DNA from: Streptomyces fumanus
Lineage (GTDB): Bacteria > Actinomycetota > Actinomycetes > Streptomycetales > Streptomycetaceae
Direction of reading: 5' to 3'
Assembly: GCF_014655295.1 (NCBI RefSeq)
Contig: NZ_BNBI01000014.1
Coordinates: 1-64,000 of the forward strand
DNA length: 64,000 bases
Positions 28,501 to 40,500 of this stretch are shown here, one piece after another (the stretch's first letter is position 1; every line of letters starts with the position of its first letter). The translations under genes and the position numbers were made by a program. The notes beneath the pieces are model-generated. The model was not told where the DNA came from. It searched no databases and worked only from the letters and a program-made list of their open reading frames with translations.

Positions 28501-31500
28501 AGGTGAAGAAGGAGGTCCAGCCCTGGCTGTCGGTGAGCCGGCCGAAGAACGCGGCGAGCGTCGTCGGCTGGAACAGGTGGGCGATGTCGTCGGGCAGCGC
28601 GGCACCGCCGTGCAGCCGGGCGTACAGCCCGGCCACCGTCGCGCGCAGCGCGGGCAGGTCCAGGAACGCCGGGTACATCCCGGAGACACCGGCGGAGAGG
28701 TCGAGCCGGTCGGGGTCGGACGGCCAGCGCCGGGTGGCGCCCCGCAGGGTGCCGGCCGCGGCCGCCCGCTCGCCGCCGACCGGAGCGGCCGGGGCGTGCG
28801 CCCGGGGTACGACGACCTGCGCCACCAGGTCGCCGGGGCGGTCCAGCCACCACCGCTCCTCGGGGCCGTCGCCGACGCGCGCGGACAGCTCGTAGACGAC
28901 GTCGAGCGTGTGCAGGTCGACCCCTTCGTCCTCCGAGCGCCGGTAGCTCTTGCCGCCCGTGCCGAACTGTTCCGCCGTTCCGCCGGTGATCCGGCCCAGC
29001 GCGCGCACGCCGCCGAGCTGGAAGCGGGCGATGTCGCCGAGGGCGATCCGGACGCCGCCGCCCGCGCCGAGCTGCACGGCCCACCGCCGGTCGGTCCCGC
29101 TGGTCACCGTCTCGGAGACCGCCGCGCGGTCGTTGAAGACCATCTCGGTGGGCGTCACCCCCAGCGAGTCCAGCAGGTGCGCGCGGACCGTGAGGGTCAC
29201 CGGGCGCGAGCCGACCGTCAGCGTCTGGGCGTGGCCGGACAGGAGCTGGGACAGGTCCAGCGCGGGCACCCCGAAGTGCGCGTCGAGCTGGCGGTCCACC
29301 GAGGCCCAGTTGCCCACCCGGCCGAGCCGGCCCGCCCGCGCCCACTCCCTGAGCAGGCCCCGGAACCCGTCCTCGACCAGTTCCGCGCCCGGCAGCAGCG
29401 CCGTCGCGAAGCCGAGGGCGCGGCGGGTCGCCAGGGCGAGCGGTTCGCGCGGGTCCCGCCGCAGCGGGTACGCCGGGTCGAGCCGGGCGGGCGGCGCGGC
29501 CCGGCGCACCTGCGGGACGTCGGCCTGCCGCAGCAGCGCCCGGACGTACGGCTGGGTCTCGACGGGCTGCCGGGCACCCGGCAGGCCGGGCGCGCCTTCC
29601 GGCTCACCGGTGCGGACGCTGCCGAGCACCCGGCGTTCGAAGTCCGCGGCTTCCCGCAGGGGTAGGGACATCTCGGTCTCGACGAGGACCGGGGCGGCGG
29701 GCCGGTTCAGTCCGGGGTGCGTCGAGGAGACCCAGTCCACGAGGACGTGGACACCGACCCGGTACCGGGCGTGCGGCACCGTTTCGTTCAGGACGACGTG
29801 CCGCAGGGACTGGGAGGCACGGCGGTTGTGGTCGTCCCGGGAGGCGGTGGCCGTCACGGCGGCCATCGGGGCGAGGCCCTTGGCCACGGGGGAGCCGGAG
29901 TGCGCGAGCGCCGGGGCGGTCAGGCCGGTGAACGTGGCGCCGAAGGTGAGGGCGGCGGCACTCTCGGTGCCCGTCCCGGAGATGCTGGTCAGGCCCGTGC
30001 CCGTGTCCTCGCGGATCTTCAGCTCGGAGGTGCCCAGGTACTGCAGGCCGGCCAGGGACTGGACGATGCGGAAGTGACCCCGGAAGCCGTCGGTGCCCGG
30101 CAGTCCCCAGCCGAGCGCGATCTCGTGGGAGGTCATGCCGCTCGTCATCAGGTGCCGGCTGAAGGTCAGCCCGCCGCGCTCTCCGAGCCGCTTGCCCACC
30201 TGGGCCATGATCTCCGCCGTCCGGCGGGCGGAGACCCCCGCGCGGCGCAGTTGGGCCTGGGTCGCGGCGACGACCGGGGTGGTGTCGACCGCGTGCACGA
30301 CCAGGGCGCCGTGCACCGGCCGCTGGAACTCCCCGGACGCCGGGGCCTGGGCGTCGTCCACGGCGTCCAGGACCGGCTGCGGCTCGTCGGGGCGGGCGTG
30401 GGCGTCGGGGACGCCGAGGACGAGACCGCGGTCGACGGTGGCGTCGGCGGTGTGCTCCTCGCCGTCCAGGAACAGCCGGACGCGCAGGGGCCGCAGCCGG
30501 AACCGCGTGGTGTCCTGCACGAACAGGGTGCGGCCCGAGATGACCGTGCGGCGCACCCCGCCGGTCCGGCTCGTCGCCGCCTCGACGGCCGCCGTCGGCG
30601 CCCCGACGACCACGGCGGAGGCCGCCGCGGAGGCCACGTTGATGGCGGTGAACAGCACCAGGTCGGCCGTGCCGGTGATCTTCCGGGACCGTTCCACGGC
30701 GGCGGCGGTGGTCCCGAAGTGGACGCCGTAGGCACGTACGTCCCGCGCTCCCGCCGCCTCCGCCGGCTCCGGAGCCGGGTCCGCGCCGGCCGGCACCGGC
30801 CTGATCCACAGCAGCCGGCCGTCCACGACCCGGGTGGCGCCGACGTCCAGCAGCTCACGCCAGCCCTCGGCGTCGTCGACGGCGAGGACGCCGGCGATCT
30901 CCGCCGCGACCTGCCGGGCGAGCGCGTCGGGGACGGCGGCGGCCAGGGCCCGCACCGTCCGGTCGTTCTCCTCCCGCGACCACGGACCGACCTCCCGCAC
31001 GACGCTCTTGCCGAGCATGCCGCGCCCGATGTACCAGGGGGCACGGGGAGCGGCGGTGGGCCGGTGCTCAGGCGCTGCTGCCCCATCCGGTGTTCCGGCC
31101 GTCTCCGGTGTTCGGGCCGTCTCCGGTGTTCCGCTCGGCTCCGGAGCGGTAGGGGGCGCCTCGGTGACGTCCACGGCCTCGGGGACGCCGGCGGCGCCGG
31201 ACACGGCCTCGGGTGCCGGGCCGGCCGTGCCCCGGCGGGCCTCCAGCGCGCGGGTCAGCCGTGCGACGGTCTCGGTGCGGTTGTCGCGCCGGGCGTCCGC
31301 GAGGGCACGCTCCAGGCCGCCGGCCAGGGCGGTGTCGGTGAACGCCATGCCGACGACGGGACCGCCGCGGTCCCGCCGGTCGGCGGCGAGCACGTCCGCG
31401 ACCGCCCTGGCCAGGTGGTCGGTGGCGAACCACCTGGCGTCGTCCGGGATCCGCCGGTACGCGGCCGCGACGGCAGCGGCGTCCACCGGGAGCAGGCCGT

Positions 31501-34500
31501 CCCGCCGCAGCGCCTCGTTCACCACGTAGGCCAGTGCCCGAAGGTCGCGGGCCGGTGCGGGGAAGGACGCGTCCCGGCGGAAACGGGGCCGTGGCCCGCC
31601 CAGCGCCCGGTACAGCTCCAACTGGTCGGCGTGGAGCCGCCTGCCGAAGACCAGGGCGGTGAAGATCTCGGCCACGTATTCCACCGGCTCCGTGGCGGCG
31701 TACTCACTGAGTCTCCCGGCGGTCCGCGCGTGATCGCCGGCCCAGGACGTCTCCTGGAGATCGTGCATCGTCCGCCGGGACTGCGCGTAGTGCAGCAGAT
31801 GACCGATCTCGTGGACGAGGATGGCCAGTCCGCGGTCGGCGAACAGGTGGTCGTAGAACTGGACGCGTCCATCCGGCAGCAGAGCGCCCGCGCGGCGTGA
31901 CAGGAGGTCGGAACCGGCGAAGATCCGGTCGGGGGCGTCGAACTCGCCGCGGGGCACGTCGTCGTGCTGGTCGCCGACCCTGACCCGGCCGTTGCTCCGC
32001 ATCCGCAGATCCCGCGAGTACTTGGGCAGGTACGCGTGGAAGTCGGGAACCTCGAAGCCCGCCGCCCGCACGACCGCCACCGCCTGCCGGAGTTGCTCGA
32101 TGCGGCTGTCCCGCGTCCCCGGGTCCTCGGTGGGGTCGTAGTGGACGTCGACGCGCGTCGAACCGACGGTCAGGTACGTGTCCACCAGGTCCGCGTTGAC
32201 GTCGACCCTCTCGTCCGGGTCGGCGCGGAGCGGGAAGGACGCGAGTTCGGGGTGCTGGAGCCGCCCGTACCGCTGCCGCTCGTCCTCCAGGAGATCCCTC
32301 AGCGCCCCGTCGGTCAGGCCGCTCGATACCCGCACCTGCCCCGTCGCGAAGACGACCCGGGCGAGTGACCGGAACGCCGCGTCGCCGCGTTCGTCCATCA
32401 CCCGGAGGGCTTCGTCGGTGAGGCTCCCGTCCGCGTTCCGGGGCAGCAGGAACGCCTGCGTCCGCAGATCCTCCGTCTCCAGATCCGGCGGCACGCGCCG
32501 TTGCACGTAGGGCGACAGCGCCGGGTTCACGCGGGCATACGCCTCGGCCTGCTCCGCAGGGGTCGGCGCGCCGCCCCGGAGCCGGAGCGCCGGACCCCGG
32601 GACGCGCCGACGGCGGAGGCGTCGGCCACCGTCCCGCCGCCGGCCGGGGAGAGCCGGACGGGCAGGCTCACCTGCGGGACGTCACCGGCCTCGTCGTCGC
32701 CGGCGACGAGACGGAGGCCGTCGCCGGCGACGACCAGGCGGTGGTGCACGGGCCCGGCCGCCGGCCCGTCCTCGACCAGCGCCCGCACCGCCTCGGCGTT
32801 GTCCGCCTCGCCGATCCAGCCGGAGTCGCCGCGCAGCAGGTACACGGCACCGCCCCGCCGGTCCACCTGCACGAAGTCGTGGCCGAACGGGACCCAGGGA
32901 CCGGCGGCCAGGACCCGGTCGCCGGGCAGCACGACGACCCCGCCGACGGTACTCACCCGGTAGGCGAAGGTCTGTCCGGCGTCGTCCCCGGCGCCGGGGA
33001 CGGTGACCGGCCCGGAGACGGTCACCCACTCCTCGCCGCGCTTGCCCTCGGCGGTCGTCGGGACCGGGACGTCGGAGCCGGGCGCGAGGCGCGGCGCGGC
33101 GCCGCTGGTGCGGGGACCCGCCACCGTGACGCGGTCCCCGGCGGGACGGCCCTCGGCGACCGGATCGGCGTCGGCGTCGCGGGCGCCGCCCAGCAGCGCG
33201 GCGCCCAGCTCGGAGGAGGTGGCCGTGGTCTGCGCCGTGATCAGCGCCGTCGTCCGCCGGACCGCCTCGGCCAGCCGCGTGTTCCCCGGCGTGCGCGGGT
33301 CGACGGCGGCGGAGTGGTAGTAGCGCAGGACGGTGTCGTACGCGTAGCCGGCGTCGACCAGCGGGCGGATGCCCGCGTCCAGGGACGCCAGGACGGTCAG
33401 CACCGCGCCGCTCTCCCAGGGGGCCGGCGGGCGCCGCAGGTGGCGGGTGAGCCGCAGGTGGGCGTGGATCTCCTCCGGACCGGGCGCCCGCCCGAGACCC
33501 GCCTGCGCGACCGACGCGGCGTCGAGCACCTCCAGCGCCTGCCGGACGGCGTCCGTGACGCGGATGACGGCCGCGGCCACCTGGGCCGGCGTGTCGGGAC
33601 GGGCGAGCACCTCGCCGGACCGGGTCAGGAGGCCGGTCAGCTCCTGGGCGAGCGCCGGGTCCAGAGGGCCGCCGAGGGCGTACCGGGCGGCCTGGGCGGC
33701 CATCCGAGCCAGCGCGGAACGGGGCAGCAGCGCCACGGGCGCGTACCGGCCGGGAACGGACAGCTTGACGGTGACGGCCTCGCCGGCCGTCCGGAGCGCG
33801 GTGACGAGGGGATGCGCCAGCACCGCGACGGCCCCGGCGGGGTCCCAGGACCGCTGCCCGGTCCGGTCCGCCTCCCCGTACGCGGTCGCCGAGAAGTGCC
33901 GCAGCAGGGCGAAGGACCGGTCGATCTCCTCCCGCGTGTGGCGGCGTCCGTTGTTGCCGAACGCGCGCAGTTCCAGCAGGACGAGGGGATGACGCAGCCG
34001 CCCTTCCCGGTCCAGCGGATAGTTCCGCAGGTCGACCACGTCGTACTGGGTCACGGGGTCCGCGGCCGCCGTGAACATGGTCGCGAGGTAGCGGCGCAGG
34101 GTGGCCCGGGAGCGCTGGTTGACCCGCGAGTCGAGCAGCGTCCCCGTAGGCACCTCCGGCACCGGACGGCCGTCCTGCCGCACCAGCGTGAAGAACGTCC
34201 TGGTGCTCCGGACGAACAGGTCCACCCACTGACCGTGACGGTTCTCCAGATAGGCCCGCACCGGGCGGGGAAGCGTCTCCCGGATGTCCTTGAACGGTGT
34301 CCGCGACGCGGCGGCGAGTTTGTTCTTGACCAGGGACGGCCCGGTCTCGAGGAACAGGGACGCCACGGCGAGGCCGTGATGGCCGGCCAGCCAGGCGTAG
34401 CCGTACAGCTCCTCCAGGCCGGGGACGCTGGTCAGCAGGAAGCGGACCTCCTGCGGCGTGATCACCCGCCCGAGGTACTCCGACGCGAAGCCCGCGGCGA

Positions 34501-37500
34501 TCTCCTCGGCGAACCGTGCCGACACGTCCAGGGAGGGAGTGAGCGGAGCCCTGCCGATGTGCTCCAGGGTGAGCTCCAGCACCGACTTGAGCGCGGTGAC
34601 CGGCACACCGATGGTGAACTGGGCGTAGTCCCGGCCGTCCGCTCCGAGAACGGGCCGTCCCACGGCGATCCGACGGCCCTGCTCCGTGACGGTCCACCCG
34701 GGCGGCAGCAGGGCCGTCAGCGGTGCGCGGTGCGGGGCCCTGTCCAGCGCGTGCCGCACGTCCCGCAGCACCCGCAGGGCTTCCCCGGGTGACAGGCGGT
34801 CCTCGTCGGCGAGGACGCCGAGCGGCGGCGTGACGACCTCCACGATGGGCAGCACCACCGGTGTCTCCACCGGGACCGGGCCGTCCGTGCTGTGCAGACG
34901 GCCGCCGGTCCCCTCCCCGAAGACGGCCGTCTCGTGGACCAGCATGACGCCCGAGGCGTCGTGCGTCGCCAGCCGCTCACCCGGATCGATCGAGCCCCTG
35001 CCCGCGACGGTGACCACCCGTCCGCTCAGCTCCACCTCGAGACCGAGCGCGCCGTAGCCGCGGCCGGCCGACGGATCCACCAGGGCGTGCGGAGCCGAGG
35101 AGGACGCGGCGAACACCGGCAGCCGCGGGGCGACGCGGGCCGAGGAGTCGACCACGACGGCACGGGCGTCGGCCGGGGCCACGGCGGGCGGCCGGTCCGA
35201 CACGGCGGTGCCGTCCAGCAGCTCGATCCAGACCACGCCCCGGGGACCGCCCACGTGATGGGCGGCCCAGGCGTGTCCCGCGCCCGAGGGCCGCCGGGCC
35301 AGGACGAAGGCGGTGTCGCCGGGGCGCAGGGCACCGGCGAGCGTGGCGTAGTCCGGGATCGCCCGCCAGCCGTCCCCGAGCGCCAGCGCGCCCTCCTCCG
35401 GGCGGACGTCCAGCACGGAGTCGTCGACGGTCCCGGCCGGGCGCACGCCCCGGGGGAACATCGCGTTCCGGAAGGCGGTCAGCAGGGCCAGGCACTCCTG
35501 GACGGACGCCTCTCCGGTCCGGCGGTCCGTGACCGCGTGCCTCGCTCGCCGCGCCAGGTCCAGCAGCTCGCGCTCGCCGCGCGCCCCTCCGGCGGGGCGG
35601 CCGTCCGCACGGGAGACGGTGTCCACGCCCCGCAGCACGTCCAGGACGTGCCGCGTCACCGCTTCCCCGGGCGTGACCGCCTCCCCACCGGACCCGCCCG
35701 CCTCGCGGACGGCGTCCGTCGGGGCCGGCGGCAGCACGCCGCTCTCCGCCGGCCGGCCCGCCGCGTCGAACACGACGGCCACCGTGTCGGCGGCGAAGCC
35801 GTCGAAGCCGGCGTCCGGCAGGACGCGCGGGCCGGACTCGTCACCGTCCAGGACGGCCCACCGCACCCCGTCGTCCCGGGTGAGGTAGGCGGCCAGGGCC
35901 ACCTCACCGCCGGTCGGCCCGTCACCTCGCGCCAGCAGGGCCAGGGAGCCGGGGCCGAGCCGGGTCAGGGCCGCCGTGACGGCGTCGCGGTCACCGCCCG
36001 TCGCCTGCCAGGCGCCGGCGTCCGGCAGCACCGCCGCTTCCTCGGCGTGCGCCGGGGCGGTGGACCGGACGGTTTCGAGCAGCAGCGCCGGCAGACCCGG
36101 GGCCGCCTCGGCGCGCGCGGCCCGCGCCGCGTCGGTGACGGCGGCGGCGAACTCCACCGCGTTCAGCGCCCCGGCCGGCGGCCGGTCCAGGGTGCGCAGG
36201 TGCGCGTTGCCCACCACGAACCGCTCACCCGCCGGACCCCGGACGGTGAACTTGACCACGGCCGCCACCTGATAGCCGGTGGCGCCCGTGCCGTCGGCCC
36301 CGGTCCGGGTGGTCCCGGTACGCCGGTACCGGCGGTCCTGCGCCGTGGCGCCGGCGGTCCGCCCGCGCTGCGGCCGGGTCCCGGCCGACACACCGAGTGT
36401 GAAACCGTCCCCGCCGCGCACGCCGGCCGTCGGCACGGTCGTGGTGGTCGCGCCGGACGAGGCACCGAGCCCGATGACGTCCACGGCGTCGGCGGAGAAG
36501 TCCGAGGCGGCCACCGTGACGGGGTCGTACACCTGGACCCGCAGATGTACGCCGTCGGCCGCGGAGCCGCCGAGGAAGGTGCCGCCGACGAAGGGCGCGA
36601 GGTTCTCCGGGCCCAGCGCGCGCGAGGTCCCCTCGCGCAGGAGCTCCCGGATCCGGATGAGCGCGGCCTCGGCGGAGACGGGCGCGGGGTCCGCCGCGCG
36701 CTGCCCGAGCGCGGGCGCCACCTCCCGCAGGGCCCGCGCGATCTCGGGCAGGGCGTCGACGTGGTGCACCTCGAAGGTGCCCGGCGGCAGCCACTCGGCG
36801 CGCAGCACCGGGCCCACGGGCAGGGCCGCGCCGCCCTCGGGCGCCGTCGCGGTCCGGGCGGGGTCGTGGCGGAGCACCGCGGGCGTGACGGCGGGAGGGG
36901 GCCAGCCGGCGGCCGGCTCGTCCTCCCGTGCGCCGCCGAAGCGGATGTCCGCCACGGCGGCCACCTCGGCGGACGCCGTCGGCGCGGCCGCGGTGAGCAG
37001 GCCGGCGCCGCCCGCGCGCAGCAGCGCCGCGGCGGCGTCGTGGATGCCGGACGGCAGCAGCAGCCGGGGCAGCAGACCGAGCGGGCCGGCCAGCGAACGG
37101 GACTCCGCCCGTACCCGGACCACGTACGGCACGCCGTCCGCCTCCAGCACGCTGTCGCCGGCCGGGTGCAGCCACACCCGCCGGTCCGTGCTGTGCGTAC
37201 GGCTCTGGGTGACGCCGTGCTGGTTGCCGTCGCCGGCGGACAGGCCGGCCACGTCCCTGAAGGAGAGGCCGGCGGTGACGGCGCCGCTGCGGCCGATGCC
37301 GGCGCTCCGCGCGGTGGCGGCGGCCGGGCCGAGCAGGGAGCCCTCGCCGGTGGCACGCAGCAACTGGGTCTCCACGCCGCTGCCCGCCGGTGCGCTGCGG
37401 GCGCGGACGCGGTCGAACCCGGGGCCCGGTTCGGCGCTGATCGTGAGGGTGATCAGGCGGGGCCCGAGCCAGCCGGTGTGCGGGAAGGACACCGAGACGT

Positions 37501-40500
37501 GCCGCATGGCCACGGCCTGGGCGAGGCCGCGCTCGGCGGTCAGCTCCTGTACGGCCTTGGCGGCCTGCGGGACGTAGGCGGTGCCGCCCGGCACCAGGGC
37601 GCCCGGCGCGAGGGCGTGCACCGTCCGCGTGACCACGTCGGAGAGCCGGACGCCGGGGTCGGCGGGGGCGATACGGGTGACGGCGGCCAGCCCCAGGGCA
37701 CCGGTCGCGGCGTAGGACGCGGGCAGCGGCCGGTCGGCCTCGGCGCGGGGCGCGGCGTCCGCCGCGTCACCGTCCGCCGGTCCGGCGAGCCGGGACAGCT
37801 CGGCGTCCTCGCGCAGGGCGGCGGGCCGTACGAAGTAGTCGACGGCCTGGTCGGCCTGGACCGCCACGGACCGTGTCCCCCGGCCGGGCAGCAGACCGGC
37901 CGGCAGTGCGGACCGGCCGGGCAGGACCTCGGCCACCACGACGATCCCGGCGCGGAAGTGGTGCACCGGGACCGGAACCTCGCCCTCGGTGGTGATCCGG
38001 AAGCTCGCGGTCCGGTCCGAGCGGGTGACGCTGGTGGCGGAGCTGAAGCCCTCGTCGTAGCGGCCGGACGGGTTCACCGCGGCGGTCGCGCCGAACGTGC
38101 CGGAGACGGTGTGCGCCACGCCGGCGGACCGGGTGGCGTCCGCGCCGCCGCCGGCCACGTGCCAGCGCTCGGTGACCACGCCGCCGGTGTCCCCGAGCCA
38201 CCGCGGGTCGGTGAGGTGGGCCCGCAGCCGCACCTGCCGCTCGCCCACGTCGACCAGGACGCCCCCGGGGTCGCGGACCATGCCGGAGAAGAGGTCCATG
38301 AGGTGGGACTGCGACAGCGCGCCGCGCACCATCACCTGGAACAGGGAGCCGGCGTCGGCGGGGTCCTCCCCGACGGTGGCCGCCCGCATCCGCTCCCGCA
38401 GCCGGGCGGTGAGCGACGGCGGACGAGGTACGGCCCGCACCGCGTCGCCCGCTCCGGGAAGGGGCGGGACCGTCACAGCGGCCGGGTTCGCGCCGGGGCC
38501 GTAGGCTCCCGGCATCCGGTCGGCCAGTTCGATGTCCTCGCCGGCGGCCGGCGCGTCCGGTGCCGGCGCGGCGTCGGGTGCCACGGCGCGGACGACCGCG
38601 TCCCGCACGGCCTCGGCCACGGTCAGCCGTTCGAGGAAGGCTCCCCGGGGGAACAGCAGCGGCGCCGTCCGGTCCGCGCGCGCGGCCAGGGCCTGCTCGT
38701 CCGCCGGCTCCACCTCGCGGATCACGGGGGCCGGAGTCGGGCCGTCCGGCTCGGCCGCCGCCAGCATGCGGTGGTCCGGGACGGCGAACCGCACCCGCAC
38801 GGCGGCCGTCAGATCCGGGGTGGCCCCGTCGGAGAAGCGGGCGCGGAGCACACCGGGATGCTCGGTGACATGGACGCCGCCGTCACCGGGACTGAAGTAG
38901 TACTGCTCCTCCCCGAACGCGATCGCGTGGGCCGAGGTCCGCGCGCTCTGCGCGCCGCGGGCGTAGCCGACGCCGCCGCTCAGAGCGGCCCGGTCCGTCA
39001 CCGGCCCCGCGACGGTCACCGACACGCCCGCGCTGGAGGCCGACTCGGTACGGGTGTGCTGCCGGGCCAGTTCCGCGTTGGAGCCGATGAAGGTGAGCAG
39101 CCTGATGCCGGGGGCGTGCAGCACGTACCGGCTGTCGCCGGCCGGGTCGCCCTGGGCGGGGGGCTCGACCCCGAGCCGGACCACCAGCCGGGAGGTGCCG
39201 GCCGTGCCGGGCCGCTCCAGGACCAGGTCCCAGGGCTCCGCCACCAGGCCGCGCCGGCCCCAGGAGGTGCGCAGCTCACCGAGCTTGCGCTGGTTGGTCA
39301 GCAGATGGAAGCGGGTGACGGCGTCGCCCGCCGGCGTCCCGCCGCCCGGCAGCCAGCCGCCCTCGCGCAGGGCGTTCTCCAGGTCCCGGAAGAGGCCGTC
39401 GGCGCCGTCCATCGCCACCGGCGCGGCAAGCAGCCCGGGGGTCAGTTCCCGCACGTCGCGGGGAGGGACGGACCGCTCCGGCGGGGTACCGTCCAGGCGC
39501 ACCGACGCGGCGGCCGGTACCCGCAGCGTCACCGGGAAGGCGGCGCCGGGCCGGGCGAGCGGCCCCTGCGAGGGCTCCAGCGCCGGGCCCTCGGCGCGTA
39601 CCAGGCGCAGCCGCGGGGTCAGCTCCGCGCGCTGGAGGACATGAGGTGCGGACGTCCGCAGGCCGGAGGAGGCCAGCACGGTGCGGTGGGCGCTCAGGCC
39701 GTGGCTCTCGCGGTACTGGCGGCCGGCGTCGCCGGCGAGGCGCACCAGCCCGTCCAGCCAGCCCAGACTGCCCGCGGCGCCCAGGGAGAGCCCGTTCGTC
39801 ACCGAGGAGCCGGTGCCCGCCGACGTGACGCGGATGCTGTCCCCGGCCTCCAGGGCCGTGGCGGTGCTCCGTCCCGCGTAGCCCTCCTCGTCGGACCAGG
39901 TCAGCCGGAAGTCGGTCTCCAGATAGCCGATCAGGTCGCCGTCGCGGTCGTACAGCAGCGGGGAAGCGGGCTTGACCAGGCCGCCGCGCAGGCCGTCCTC
40001 GGAGAGGTGGTCGCGCAGGACGCGCAGGGAGTCGGGGGACAGACCGCGCAGGTCCGGGAAGCCCTCCAGCACCTGCTGGAACAGCAGGTCGGTGTGCGGG
40101 AACTCGGTGATGCCCACGTACGGCAGGGCGTCCTCGACGTACTGCCACGGCAGCGGCCTCAGCCGTTCCGCCGCCCCGTCCCCCGCGGTCTCCAGCAGGT
40201 GGGCGGGGAAGGACGCCGTCTGCGTCCACCGCGCCTCCGGCACCTCCCGCCAGCCGGCCTCCGGCAGCCCCGCCCCGGGTCCGGACGCGGTCAGGGCGTA
40301 CTCCAGGCGCGCGGTGTAGTCGTACAGACCGGTGGCCTCGTTCTGCGCGCCCTGGAGGTTGAGCGAGCGCATGGTGAGGTTCGCGGAGGCCGAGGCCGCC
40401 CACTGGTTCAGGGTCGCGGACAGGCTCGGGCCGAGGGTGGCCGAGGTCAGGGAGTGGGCGCCGGAGACCGCGAACGGGTACGACCGCGTGAACGTGCCCG

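Noticed and set aside
31799..31813. HEIGH as an ordinary thermolysin-type (M4) protease
   Set aside because: The downstream Tyr-x6-Glu and AExF pattern fits lethal factor (M34) and not the ENxxD-type third-ligand helix of M4.
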